Assembly (NCBI RefSeq): GCF_023914155.1 | Contig: NZ_JAMWYS010000006.1 | Location: 163,785 to 227,784 of the forward strand | From: Solitalea agri | GTDB lineage: Bacteria; Bacteroidota; Bacteroidia; Sphingobacteriales; Sphingobacteriaceae | DNA: 64,000 nucleotides | Direction: 5' to 3' | Part shown: in pieces, positions 9,901 to 17,121 of the stretch | How positions within the stretch are numbered: position 1 is the stretch's first letter | Layout of the letters: every line of letters begins with the position of its first letter | Notes under the pieces: model-generated | The model's database searches: none | The model's input: only the letters and a program-made list of their open reading frames with translations | Told to the model about the DNA's origin: nothing | Made by a program: the position numbers and the translations under genes

Positions 9901-10445
9901 CTCAAAAACAAGACTTGATTGATGCTAAAAACTCATTGATGGACACTATTAATGAGATTGACGGAACTGCAAAAACACAGTTTTTTGATGCTTTCATGCA
10001 AATCAGGGATAATTTCCAAAAGGTGTTCCGCTCGTTATTTAATGAAGAAGATTCATGTGATTTGGTATTGGTTGATCCAAACGATCCATTGGAATCGGAT
10101 ATTGAGATTATTGCTCGCCCTAAAGGTAAACGTCCATTAACCATTAATCAGCTTTCTGGTGGCGAGAAAACCCTAACAGCTACGGCAATTCTCTTCTCGT
10201 TATACTTATTGAAACCAGCTCCATTCTGTATTTTCGATGAGGTGGATGCACCTTTGGATGATACCAATATCGATAAGTTCAATAACATCATTCGTAAATT
10301 TTCTGATCAATCGCAATTCATTATTGTTTCACACAATAAACGTACAATTGCAAGCACCGATATTATTTACGGGGTAACTATGGTTGAGCAAGGAATTTCC
10401 CGCGTTGTTCCGGTGGATTTACGTAATATGGAGAATGTAGCATAA
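6903..10445 (+). CDS. smc: Chromosome segregation ATPase Smc
   Basis: At 1180 residues this is the usual bacterial SMC length. The Walker A motif GPNGCGKS is at residues 31-38. Two long coiled coils (about 165-505 and 690-1000) flank a hinge at about 510-680. The C-terminal head carries the ABC signature LSGGEKT and a Walker B ending in FDEVDAPLDD. The protein forms the core of the Smc-ScpAB condensin that loads at ParB/parS and compacts sister chromosomes; scpA and scpB are not in the window. A strong terminator follows the gene. Confidence 0.97.
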   Translation: MKLTKLEVRGFKSFGDKITINFDEGVTAIVGPNGCGKSNVVDSIRWVLGEQSAKYLRSDKMENIIFNGSKTRKPSNLAEVSLTFDNTKNVLPTDFSTVTITRKLYRTGESEYRLNDVTCRLKDITDLFLDTGIGPDSYSIIELKMIEEMLNNKDGSRRNLFEEASGISKYKIRKKQTFNKLKDTEADLNRVEDILFEIEKQLKTLETQAKKTERYYRLKEQYKEASTQLATFRIQSFKSSLEEIEKQELNHNDQRLGLQTESDKIEAQVQVEKTDTLIKEKNLSVQQKTTNDFVNGIRQYENEKKVKNEQLKYLQEKEGRLSAELVNDKNWLEGAKETLLQLEESRATEQESLNTIQRILEDLKFELEDKKTEQTELKTQVDSLTTKSRSLQDDIYKIEKERDILEIQFESLQQELNRNEGETQQKQQELDEFNAAIKRTNEAFVGKEEELNKAIAEEEALQQRIVETETELQQTKDKISQEGRTLDAKQNEYNLTKSLVDNLEGYPESIKFLRKNASWAKNAPLLSDVFFCKEDYRIAIENYLEPYMNYYVVQNHDEALAAIKLLSDAARGRANFFILDSFAAFDAKEIKSAPENCIPALSIIESEEKYQRLCSFLLNNVFMAEKDEENTIKANSGNESVILSKSGRYSKTRFSMAGGSVGLFEGKRIGRAKNLEVLQKEITKLQALITELKGKSEFLTEDLQRLKGSTKAAVIGQLRQELNKLNNELVTLEARQEQHKSFISNSNLRKEDIELKINSYRKQLAEINPQVDELTVQKEDTLKRLNTLQYEFNIISESVTKYSSNFNNQNIAFHQQQNKLSVILKDIEYKNSQSKVASERIEKNQTELSDAKHKIAELLQNSDEGDENLLAMYEQKESLEKALAEAEEDYYKSKGKINELESFLNELRRKKDNVEALVNQLRDKKTHLMIDMNALKERLSVEFSIEIDDLMEQPLPEENEEELKQKTDKIKNQLDNFGSINPMAMEAYNEMNERYLFIITQKQDLIDAKNSLMDTINEIDGTAKTQFFDAFMQIRDNFQKVFRSLFNEEDSCDLVLVDPNDPLESDIEIIARPKGKRPLTINQLSGGEKTLTATAILFSLYLLKPAPFCIFDEVDAPLDDTNIDKFNNIIRKFSDQSQFIIVSHNKRTIASTDIIYGVTMVEQGISRVVPVDLRNMENVA

Positions 10446-10466
10446 AGCTCATAAAATAGCTAAACC

Positions 10467-10518
10467 AAAAGGTTTCTATAAAGTATCAATCATTTGAACT
10501 TTATAGAAACCTTTTTCA
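10467..10518 (+). terminator. Terminator of smc
   Basis: Inverted repeat AAAAGGTTTCTATAAAGT / ACTTTATAGAAACCTTTTT with a 13-nt loop and T-rich tail. An in-frame TTG at 10494 lies in it, which rules that codon out as the start of the next gene. Confidence 0.85.
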
Positions 10519-10544
10519 TTTTTCAATTAATAACTTTATCTGCA

Positions 10545-11099
10545 ATGGAACCGACCTTCTTCGCTACCCCAGCCGATTTTAGAAAATGGCTTGAACATCA
10601 TCACCAAACCGAAACAGAGCTTTTGGTTGGATTTTACAAGGTTGATTCTGGAAAGCCTAGCATTACCTGGTCCGAATCTGTTGATCAGGCCTTGTGTTTT
10701 GGCTGGATAGACGGTGTTCGTAAATCATTGGGCAAAGAAAGTTATACCATTCGTTTTACTCCCCGAAGACCCTCAAGCATTTGGAGTGGCATAAACATTA
10801 AAAAGGTGGAAGAGCTCACCAAACAAGGTCTAATGCAATCTGCAGGGCTTGCTGCATTTGAAAAAAGAACGGAAGCCAAATCTCGGATTTATTCATTTGA
10901 AAAGGATCCTGTTGATCTTAGCGCTGAGTTTGAGAAAAAGTTTAAAGCGAATTCGAAAGCATGGGACTATTTTCAGTCACAAGCTCCCGGTTACAAAAAA
11001 CAGGTTACCCACTGGGTTATGGATGCCAAACAGGAAGCAACAAAACTTAAGCGTTTAGAAACATTGATAGCAAAAAGCGCTACCGGAGAAAGACGTTAA
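10545..11099 (+). CDS. YdeI/OmpD-associated family protein
   Basis: This 184-residue soluble protein begins MEPTFFATPADFRKWLEHHH and contains the family blocks VGFYKVDSGKPSITW, ALCFGWIDG and YTIRFTPRRPSSIWS. The family has been linked by annotation to bacteriocin protection (E. coli YdeI), but no mechanism is firmly known. The ATG at 10545 was chosen because the upstream in-frame TTG (10494) lies within the smc terminator. It is a stand-alone gene. Confidence 0.88.
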   Translation: MEPTFFATPADFRKWLEHHHQTETELLVGFYKVDSGKPSITWSESVDQALCFGWIDGVRKSLGKESYTIRFTPRRPSSIWSGINIKKVEELTKQGLMQSAGLAAFEKRTEAKSRIYSFEKDPVDLSAEFEKKFKANSKAWDYFQSQAPGYKKQVTHWVMDAKQEATKLKRLETLIAKSATGERR

Positions 11100-11216
11100 A
11101 GGCTTAATGTTTTGGTTAACACATTAAAGAACTAAGCAAATACCCTTATTTAAATTGATTATTGAATCCGAATTAAACATATTTGGTCAGACACCTAATC
11201 AATTCATTCTAATAAT

Positions 11217-11702
11217 ATGAAAAAGAAGATTCTATACGGATTGCTTATTCTATTGGTTATTATCCAATTCATCAGGCCAACTAAAAATCAAAGTAACTCT
11301 ATTTCAGCTAATGATATTTCAAAGCATTACTCGGTTCCTAGCGATGTTCAGGAGTCGTTAAAAGTTGCCTGCGCCGACTGTCATAGTAATAATACCAATT
11401 ATCCCTGGTACACCAATATACAACCTGTGGGATGGTGGATGCAACACCACGTGAACGAGGGAAAAGAACACTTAAACTTCTCAGAGTTTATCGGCTATTC
11501 TCCTAAAAAGGCTAACCATAAATTGAAAGAAGTTATAGAGTCACAAGAAGAAGGCTGGATGCCATTAGAATCTTACCTCTGGATTCATAACGATGCAAAG
11601 TTAACCAAAGAACAAAAAGGTGCTATTATAGCATGGGCCAAAACTACACAACAGCAAATTCAAACAGCCAATCCAGGTGTAGACTTTACCTCGAAGAAAT
11701 AG
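11217..11702 (+). CDS. Haem-binding domain protein (Haem_bd family)
   Basis: This 161-residue protein starts with a hydrophobic signal anchor (residues 5-20), placing the rest in the periplasm. The motif CADCHSNNTNYPWY at about residues 56-69 is a c-type haem site (CxxCH) in the context of the Haem_bd family (PF14376), followed by the typical WWMQHHVNEGKEHLNFSEF block. Proteins of this family are probable single-haem electron carriers or cytochrome c peroxidase-associated domains; the partner is unknown. The gene is isolated. Confidence 0.88.
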   Translation: MKKKILYGLLILLVIIQFIRPTKNQSNSISANDISKHYSVPSDVQESLKVACADCHSNNTNYPWYTNIQPVGWWMQHHVNEGKEHLNFSEFIGYSPKKANHKLKEVIESQEEGWMPLESYLWIHNDAKLTKEQKGAIIAWAKTTQQQIQTANPGVDFTSKK

Positions 11703-11793
11703 TTACTGATTACAGTCGGCAGTCTTCAGTAGGCAGTTAGCAAGAGCAATTCCACTACCATTATAGTTTGCTGCCTGGGTACTGCTGATTACC
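11702..11793. repeat. Imperfect inverted repeat of 'GGCAGT' words
   Basis: Left arm 11702-11743 contains GGCAGT twice. Right arm 11767-11793 (TTTGCTGCC...CTGCTGATTACC) is its approximate reverse complement. The unit sits between two co-directional genes and looks like a degenerate intergenic palindrome. Confidence 0.5.
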
Positions 11794-11828
11794 AACAGGA
11801 AACCCTTCCAATTACGCGTTAAAACACC

Positions 11829-11836
11829 TATCTTTG
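11829..11836 (+). promoter_or_regulatory. -7 element before the U32 gene
   Basis: Exact TAnnTTTG (TATCTTTG) 18 nt before the ATG at 11855. It overlaps an in-frame TTG, so translation cannot plausibly start there. Confidence 0.65.
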
Positions 11837-11854
11837 CAGGCTGAATTTTTTGTC

Positions 11855-13099
11855 ATGCTAGATACAAACAGATATATAGAATTGATGGCTCCTGCCGGTA
11901 ACTTCGAATCGTTACAGGCGGCTATCGACAATGGTGCTGATTCCGTTTATTTTGGTGTTGAGCAATTGAATATGAGAGCGGTGTCTTCCATCAACTTTGT
12001 TTTGGAAGATATCCCTGAAATTGTTGCCCGTTGTGCTCCGAAAGGAATTCGTACGTATATCACCCTAAATACCATTGTTTACGACCATGACATGAACATG
12101 GTTAAAAACATTGTTGGCGAAGCCAAAAAGCATGGTATTACCGCAATTATTGCGGCTGATCATGCTGTTATTGCATACGCCAGAAGCATTGGTATGGAAG
12201 TACATATTTCAACCCAGGTAAACGTTACCAATGTTGAAACTGTTAAGTTCTATGCCCTATTTGCCGATACAGTGGTCCTGAGTCGTGAATTAAGCCTTAA
12301 CCAGATTAAAAAGATTACTGACGCGATTGAAAAAGAGCAAATCAAAGGTCCTTCTGGGAAATTGGTTGAGATTGAGATCTTTGGTCATGGAGCACTTTGT
12401 ATGGCAGTTTCAGGTAAATGTTACTTAAGCCTTCACACACATAATTCATCAGCTAACCGTGGTGCTTGTCGCCAGAATTGCCGTAAGAAATACACTGTTA
12501 CCGACGAAGATGGTATTCAACTTGAGATCGACAATGAATACATCATGTCTCCTCAGGATTTATGTACCATTGATTTTCTTGATAAAGTTTTAGATGCTGG
12601 TGTAAGCGTACTAAAAATTGAAGGACGTGGCCGTGCAGCAGATTACGTGGCAACTACTATTAAATGTTACCGAGAAGCGATTGACGCATACAAGGAAGAC
12701 ACTTATTCAAAAGAAAAGGTAGAAAACTGGATGGAGCGCTTAGCTACTGTTTATAATCGTGGTTTCTGGAGTGGTTATTACTTAGGTCAGGAATTAGGCG
12801 AATGGACGAAAGACCATCCAGGTTCACATGCAACTCGTAAGAAGTTATTTGTTGGCACTGGCGAGCATTATTTTACTAAAGCTGGAATAGCACAGTTTAA
12901 ACTCGAAGCTTTTGATATTAAAATTGGTGATAAAATGCTGATCACGGGCCCTACTACAGGTGTTAAAGAGTTCGATATTGATAAATTAATGGTAAATGAC
13001 ATCTTTGCTGATCAAGCGGTAAAAGGAGATCAGGTTACCATTCCATTGGATTTCAAAATCCGTAAATCTGACAAATTATATAAGTTAGTAGAAGCTTAG
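11855..13099 (+). CDS. Peptidase U32 family protein (probable tRNA/rRNA hydroxylation Fe-S protein)
   Basis: This 414-residue protein opens IELMAPAGNFESLQAAI, the N-terminus of the U32 family. The family signature EIFGHGALCMAVSGKC (about 174-189) is present. Cys182, Cys189, Cys205 and Cys237 are spaced much like the [4Fe-4S] ligands of UbiU-type U32 proteins. Characterised members (TrhP/YegQ, RlhA, UbiU) are hydroxylation factors rather than proteases, so a tRNA or rRNA hydroxylase role is more likely than proteolysis. The length and layout fit the TrhP branch best, but that is inference. A ferredoxin gene follows after 94 nt. Confidence 0.9.
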   Translation: MLDTNRYIELMAPAGNFESLQAAIDNGADSVYFGVEQLNMRAVSSINFVLEDIPEIVARCAPKGIRTYITLNTIVYDHDMNMVKNIVGEAKKHGITAIIAADHAVIAYARSIGMEVHISTQVNVTNVETVKFYALFADTVVLSRELSLNQIKKITDAIEKEQIKGPSGKLVEIEIFGHGALCMAVSGKCYLSLHTHNSSANRGACRQNCRKKYTVTDEDGIQLEIDNEYIMSPQDLCTIDFLDKVLDAGVSVLKIEGRGRAADYVATTIKCYREAIDAYKEDTYSKEKVENWMERLATVYNRGFWSGYYLGQELGEWTKDHPGSHATRKKLFVGTGEHYFTKAGIAQFKLEAFDIKIGDKMLITGPTTGVKEFDIDKLMVNDIFADQAVKGDQVTIPLDFKIRKSDKLYKLVEA

Positions 13100-13109
13100 T
13101 CAATAAATT

Positions 13110-13176
13110 GCGGGTTGCACATTTCGAGTTTCGAATTATCAATTACAAAATAATTAACTCGAAATATGTAACCCGC
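13110..13176. repeat. Imperfect inverted repeat between U32 and ferredoxin genes
   Basis: Left arm 13110-13130 (GCGGGTTGCACATTTCGAGTT) and right arm 13156-13176 are reverse complements except for about three positions. The enclosed AT-rich loop reuses the words CGAATTA and AATTAC. A similar vocabulary recurs in the trpB-trpA spacer. Confidence 0.65.
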
Positions 13177-13193
13177 AACTCGTAATATTTCAA

Positions 13194-13424
13194 ATGGTTA
13201 TCATCACCTTACAACGCGACAAGTGCATTGGCTGTAATTATTGCGCAGAATTGGATCCCGAGCACTTTCGAATGTCAAAAAAAGACGGAAAATCAAACCT
13301 TTTACATTCAGTAGATAAAAAAGGATTTCATACCGTTCGCGTACCTCATGATTTTGTATTCGAACAAGTTGAAATTGCTGCAAACGCTTGCCCGGTACGA
13401 ATTATTAAAGTCAGCAAGATTTAA
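13194..13424 (+). CDS. Single-cluster [4Fe-4S] ferredoxin
   Basis: This 76-residue protein has Cys11, Cys14 and Cys17 (CIGCNYC) and Cys66 (ACPV), exactly four ligands for one [4Fe-4S] cluster. The second cluster of bacterial 2[4Fe-4S] ferredoxins is missing and is replaced by a short loop. It is a small soluble one-electron carrier. Its position behind the U32 gene suggests it could feed electrons to that Fe-S protein, which is inference from adjacency only. Confidence 0.92.
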   Translation: MVIITLQRDKCIGCNYCAELDPEHFRMSKKDGKSNLLHSVDKKGFHTVRVPHDFVFEQVEIAANACPVRIIKVSKI

Positions 13425-13438
13425 CTTATCAACTCTTT

Positions 13439-13482
13439 ATAAAGAGAAAGTCAGCTCAAATGCGTTGACTTTCTCTTTATTA
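13439..13482. terminator. Bidirectional terminator between ferredoxin and HAD genes
   Basis: Perfect 15-bp stem ATAAAGAGAAAGTCA / TGACTTTCTCTTTAT with a 12-nt loop, between convergent genes. Both sides are T-rich when read outward. Confidence 0.85.
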
Positions 13483-13484
13483 AA

Positions 13485-14093
13485 CTATATCTTAACCAGT
13501 TCCGATATCGGAATAAAATCTATTTCCGAAAGCTTAAAAGTTGTCTTTCCAACCATCACAATTGATTGGTTTAATAATTCATTCTCTGTTAAAAGTTTAG
13601 TTATCGTTGACGGAATATCATTAGGTTCCGTTTCTTCAACAAAATATACTTTTAAATAAGCTTCAAGTCCATTCCATTCAATCTGCTTGATCTTATTTAA
13701 TTGCTCTTCAGGATCGCCTTTTGTAACAATAAAAATCTGTTTTCTGTCGGCCACCAGTGTTTGCATAAACTCAAGTGTTTGCTGAAACATTAATAGTTTT
13801 AATGGCAAACGGGCAATTCTAAAAAGACGTTCAAAGTTTTCCTTAAATTCCGGAGTAATGGCAAAATGATCAATCGTAGCATCAATCAACTCGGAACGAG
13901 ACATAGTTCCATGCTTATTCACCAAAAAGTCTAAGATTCGTTTCCCTTCATGAATCCCCGGAAAGGTGAATTCCATAAACTGTCCAAAGAGATAATATAC
14001 CTGGAGATCATAATCTTTGGAAGGAAAAATAACGTTATCTAATTCAAAAATATAAGCGGTTTTATTCGGAAACCTATCAATCAACTCCTGCAT
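13485..14093 (-). CDS. HAD-superfamily protein, probably catalytically inactive
   Basis: The 202-residue product has the HAD layout: motif I at residues 17-21, helical cap at about 30-100, motif II Thr123 (IFIVTKGD), and motif IV at 181-191. The nucleophile Asp of motif I (DxDxT/V) is Glu17 (ELDNV). The usual acidic GD of motif IV is GK (Gly181-Lys182), without the following Asp in place. Phosphatase chemistry is therefore unlikely. The ATG at 14093 begins 1 nt after the stop of the upstream ATP-grasp gene; a TTG at 14102 is a weaker alternative. A structural or regulatory role beside the ATP-grasp partner is the best guess. Confidence 0.75.
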   Translation of the reverse strand: MQELIDRFPNKTAYIFELDNVIFPSKDYDLQVYYLFGQFMEFTFPGIHEGKRILDFLVNKHGTMSRSELIDATIDHFAITPEFKENFERLFRIARLPLKLLMFQQTLEFMQTLVADRKQIFIVTKGDPEEQLNKIKQIEWNGLEAYLKVYFVEETEPNDIPSTITKLLTENELLNQSIVMVGKTTFKLSEIDFIPISELVKI

Positions 14094-14094
14094 C

Positions 14095-14958
14095 TTAATC
14101 AAGTTTGTTTAGTTCGTTTGTTATATACGTTACTAGTTTGTCGCCCGTATTGAGCTTGTGAATTAATTTATGGAGGAAATAGCCCTTTTCAGTTTGCGTA
14201 AACTGCAATTCGAAACAACCGTTTAAGTTGAGCACCGTCCCAATTTCCTTCGCAATTTCAGGGAGAATAGCAGAAGGTTCATCATCTGTTATCAACTCTC
14301 CATCATTAAAATACGCAGTAAAATATCCTTGCTGACCTTCTAAATGTTCGGAGAGAAAAAGTGCAGGAAAATTATCGGCCGCTACTATTTTTGATAGTTG
14401 AGTATAGCTGATCAGTGGGTTTTCAATATCCGGAAAAATCGAATAATAAGCATCCACCCTATCGTCTACAATCCGGTAATCAGAAGAAGCATTATTCGTA
14501 CAAGGCTCAACCTTTACCTGTTTTGACGGATAACCCAATTGGAGCATGGATGCAGCAAACCCTTCAAACTTTTCAAGTTTTCTGAATGCAGGAACCGCGA
14601 TACGTGCTGCAGATAAACTAGAAAATAAGATTTCCTTATCAGCAAGAATATCCCACTCAGCTTTATTCGGACAAGCAATTACGATCCCGTATTCACCAAA
14701 AAGTGTCTTAGCTGGGGCTAACAAGCCTATTTCGTCGAAAAGTTGAGGAACAACGATTTTGAAGTCATTATCCAAACAGATTTTTAGGATTTTATGGGCA
14801 AATGCCATATCAGTGATGTTCGGAATTTGAACAAAACGTTCTCCTGTTAAAGCGCTTGAATCGGCCAGATAAACAGAATATTTTAAAGAAAGGGTATTGT
14901 AAAGCTCTTCGGTTTGAACTTGTTGAGCTCCGGTAAGCAATAGTTTAATTTGCGACAT
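14095..14958 (-). CDS. ATP-grasp-like protein, degenerate active site
   Basis: This 287-residue protein starts like CarB/PylC-type ATP-grasp enzymes (KLLLTGAQQVQTEELYNTL), followed by a DNDFKIVVPQLFDEIGLLA block and KAEWDILADKEILF where the ATP-grasp domain should begin. The C-terminal segment, where active enzymes have a Glu-x-Asn-x-Arg metal and substrate motif, reads FLHKLIHKLNTGDKL, so the key Glu, Asn and Arg are absent. Active and inactive versions of ATP-grasp proteins are known. It sits 16 nt after the LolD-like ATPase gene and 1 nt before the HAD gene, so the three are probably co-transcribed. Its function is unknown. Confidence 0.65.
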   Translation of the reverse strand: MSQIKLLLTGAQQVQTEELYNTLSLKYSVYLADSSALTGERFVQIPNITDMAFAHKILKICLDNDFKIVVPQLFDEIGLLAPAKTLFGEYGIVIACPNKAEWDILADKEILFSSLSAARIAVPAFRKLEKFEGFAASMLQLGYPSKQVKVEPCTNNASSDYRIVDDRVDAYYSIFPDIENPLISYTQLSKIVAADNFPALFLSEHLEGQQGYFTAYFNDGELITDDEPSAILPEIAKEIGTVLNLNGCFELQFTQTEKGYFLHKLIHKLNTGDKLVTYITNELNKLD

Positions 14959-14974
14959 GCAAAACAGATTTGAT

Positions 14975-15649
14975 TTATAACTTGGCAGTTTCTTTAGAGT
15001 AAACTATTTTACCATCTTTCATCATCAACTCGCGGTCAGCCATGCCTGCTAATTCTTCATTATGTGTAACCACTATAATTGTTTGGTTAAATCGATCTCT
15101 CAAATCAAAAAACAATCGATGTAACTCTTTGGCATTCGTAGAATCTAAATTACCAGAGGGCTCATCGGCCAGTAAAATAGCGGGTTGATTTATTAAAGCA
15201 CGTGCAACAGCAACCCTTTGCTGCTCTCCGCCCGAAAGTTCGGAAGGTTTATGATTAAGCCGATGACTTAAGCCCAGCAATTCTAAAAGTTCGGTTGCAT
15301 ATTTTTCAGCCTCTGCTTTCGATTTATTAGCAATAAATGCAGGAATGCAAACATTTTCGAGCGCTGTAAACTCGGGCAGTAAATGATGAAATTGAAAGAT
15401 AAATCCAATTTTTTGGTTTCGAAACGAACTTAAGCTATTCGATTTCAGCTTTGAAACATCAATACCATCAAGAATCAATGAGCCATTGTCGGCATTATCT
15501 AATGTTCCAACAATATGTAATAAAGTACTTTTTCCGGCGCCAGAGGCTCCAACAATAGAAACCACTTCTCCTTTTTTAACATGAAGATCAACTCCTTTGA
15601 GGATTTCAAGCTTTCCGTATGACTTATGAATATTGTTGGCTATTAGCAT
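14975..15649 (-). CDS. lolD: ABC transporter ATP-binding protein, LolD/MacB type
   Basis: This 224-residue ATPase has Walker [10 protein letters not shown] (34-42), a Q-loop in [18 protein letters not shown], the signature LSGGEQQR (138-145) and Walker B ILLADEP (158-164). Length and motif spelling fit the LolD/MacB/FtsE group, whose ATPases pair with separate permeases to extract lipoproteins or drive mechanotransmission. No permease gene is adjacent, which is common for lolD in Bacteroidota, so the exact partner is uncertain. It heads a leftward block with the ATP-grasp and HAD genes. A -7 element ends only 4 nt before the ATG. Confidence 0.9.
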   Translation of the reverse strand: MLIANNIHKSYGKLEILKGVDLHVKKGEVVSIVGASGAGKSTLLHIVGTLDNADNGSLILDGIDVSKLKSNSLSSFRNQKIGFIFQFHHLLPEFTALENVCIPAFIANKSKAEAEKYATELLELLGLSHRLNHKPSELSGGEQQRVAVARALINQPAILLADEPSGNLDSTNAKELHRLFFDLRDRFNQTIIVVTHNEELAGMADRELMMKDGKIVYSKETAKL

Positions 15650-15653
15650 AGCT

Positions 15654-15661
15654 CAAAAATA
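15654..15661 (-). promoter_or_regulatory. -7 element of the lolD operon
   Basis: Exact TAnnTTTG (TATTTTTG on the minus strand) ending 4 nt before the ATG. Transcription would start at or next to the start codon, predicting a leaderless mRNA. Confidence 0.6.
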
Positions 15662-15685
15662 GAAAAATTGAATTACTAATAAATT

Positions 15686-16015
15686 TTACTTGCTTACTGT
15701 TGCATGCTTATCATGTATTTTGCTTAGAAGTTTATGATCAAGCGCAAATGTTCCAAAAGGCAGCAAAGAGGCGATGAAAGCTAAGAATGATCTTCCAGCT
15801 TTCCATTGAAACTCAAGAACCACCTGAATCAACAATAAAACATAGGCAACAAACAACAAACCATGAAACCAGCCACAAACTTTCACCAATTGTGGGTAGT
15901 GCAATATGTATTTAACAGGCATTGCAACAAACATCAATAATAAAAATGAAACACCTTCTAAAAAGGCAATGGCCCTAAATCGGCCAATTAAGCTTTGACT
16001 GTATTTTTTAAGCAT
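15686..16015 (-). CDS. DUF3817 family membrane protein
   Basis: This 109-residue protein is predicted to have three transmembrane helices (about 15-32, 43-67 and 75-92). It has the family blocks FRAIAFLEGVSFLLLMFVAMPVK cut into helix 1, VCGWFHGLLF and LPFGTFALD. DUF3817 proteins are small inner-membrane proteins without established function. The ATG at 16015 is preferred over a TTG seven codons upstream. It is a single gene. Confidence 0.82.
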   Translation of the reverse strand: MLKKYSQSLIGRFRAIAFLEGVSFLLLMFVAMPVKYILHYPQLVKVCGWFHGLLFVAYVLLLIQVVLEFQWKAGRSFLAFIASLLPFGTFALDHKLLSKIHDKHATVSK

Positions 16016-16186
16016 TCGACTAAATTTTGTACGCAATTATAATCAGCACAACACTTTATCTGTTAATCGATCTGGAAATATGACATATAAATTATATTAA
16101 GGCAGACTTAGCAATATTTTATTATCAAAACCAGCAGTGAAAGCATCTACCCAAAAATTATTAAATTTAATATAAATACACGCTCT

Positions 16187-16987
16187 ATGTTAAAATCGAT
16201 CTATAAGTGGTTAATCTTATTGATTATTTTATCTTCTTGTTCAAATGAAAGCAAGGATAAAAAAATTGATCATTCAGTTAATGATTCATCAGCTAGGGTT
16301 AATGAGTTGGCAGACACTTTGGTCATAGATAAGTATGTAAAAGAGATAAAGTCAAAAACCCCGGAGCTTACCTATAAACGAAGCTTGCAATATATATTAG
16401 GTGATTACACTTTTGATGTTAGTGTTTATTTTAAAGATGGAAAACAGGTTGTGTATGTTGAGGACGGACATCGTTCTGAACAGGACTACCGGCGTTTAAA
16501 TGTTTTTCTCAAAGACGAAAAACCAATCTATGCTGAACTCGCGGAAAAAATTACCATGGGAAGCAATAACGAATTCAGAGAGGCAAAAGTCTATTTCAAT
16601 CAAAAATTGGAGATACTAAAAGCATTAGAACGAAAAACAAGCAAAGAAAATAAAATACAAGACATTCCCTTTGTTCCATTTAAGCCCGATACTACTGGAT
16701 ACTCTGCAAAGACCAATTTCTTTAGACGTGCAGTTGACTGTACCGGCGAATTCGATCTGCCTTTTGAAAAAATTGAAAAAAAAGACAACAAAGAATACCT
16801 GATCCTGGGAAAAGACGACCCCAATACCTACCACGTAAAACTTTTAATCGAAAAATCAGACTCTACCATTAAAAAACTAAAGTCCTCACCAATAGCTTTT
16901 AAAGGAAAGAAAATTGATTTGGAGTGGGAGTATAAAAACAGTAAAGGTTATGAACAATTAGTTTATAAAAGCGGTAAAATTTTATAA
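16187..16987 (+). CDS. Uncharacterised lipoprotein
   Basis: This 266-residue protein has a lipoprotein signal peptide (ILLIILSSC-like, Cys at about residue 18 in LSSCSNE), so it should be lipid-anchored in the periplasm or on the outer membrane. The mature part is charged, rich in Lys and Glu, without recognised motifs and mainly predicted beta. No homologous family is recognised. It is a single gene upstream of sucC. Confidence 0.7.
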   Translation: MLKSIYKWLILLIILSSCSNESKDKKIDHSVNDSSARVNELADTLVIDKYVKEIKSKTPELTYKRSLQYILGDYTFDVSVYFKDGKQVVYVEDGHRSEQDYRRLNVFLKDEKPIYAELAEKITMGSNNEFREAKVYFNQKLEILKALERKTSKENKIQDIPFVPFKPDTTGYSAKTNFFRRAVDCTGEFDLPFEKIEKKDNKEYLILGKDDPNTYHVKLLIEKSDSTIKKLKSSPIAFKGKKIDLEWEYKNSKGYEQLVYKSGKIL

Positions 16988-17121
16988 TTAAAACCGAAAA
17001 TAAACTGAAATTAAAAATTTGTTTGTAGGTTTTAAAAATAAGCGATAAATACTACTTTTACGGCGCAAAAGAAATACGCCTCTTGTGGTGTATTTCCCGA
17101 AAAAAGAAAAATTATCCGCAG

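Noticed and set aside
10494..10544. In-frame TTG start for the YdeI-like protein
   Set aside because: The codons lie within the smc terminator hairpin; the ATG at 10545 gives the family start.
13348..13659. Open frame of 103 codons on the plus strand across the ferredoxin end and the HAD gene
   Set aside because: It crosses a terminator and overlaps two well-supported genes in other frames.
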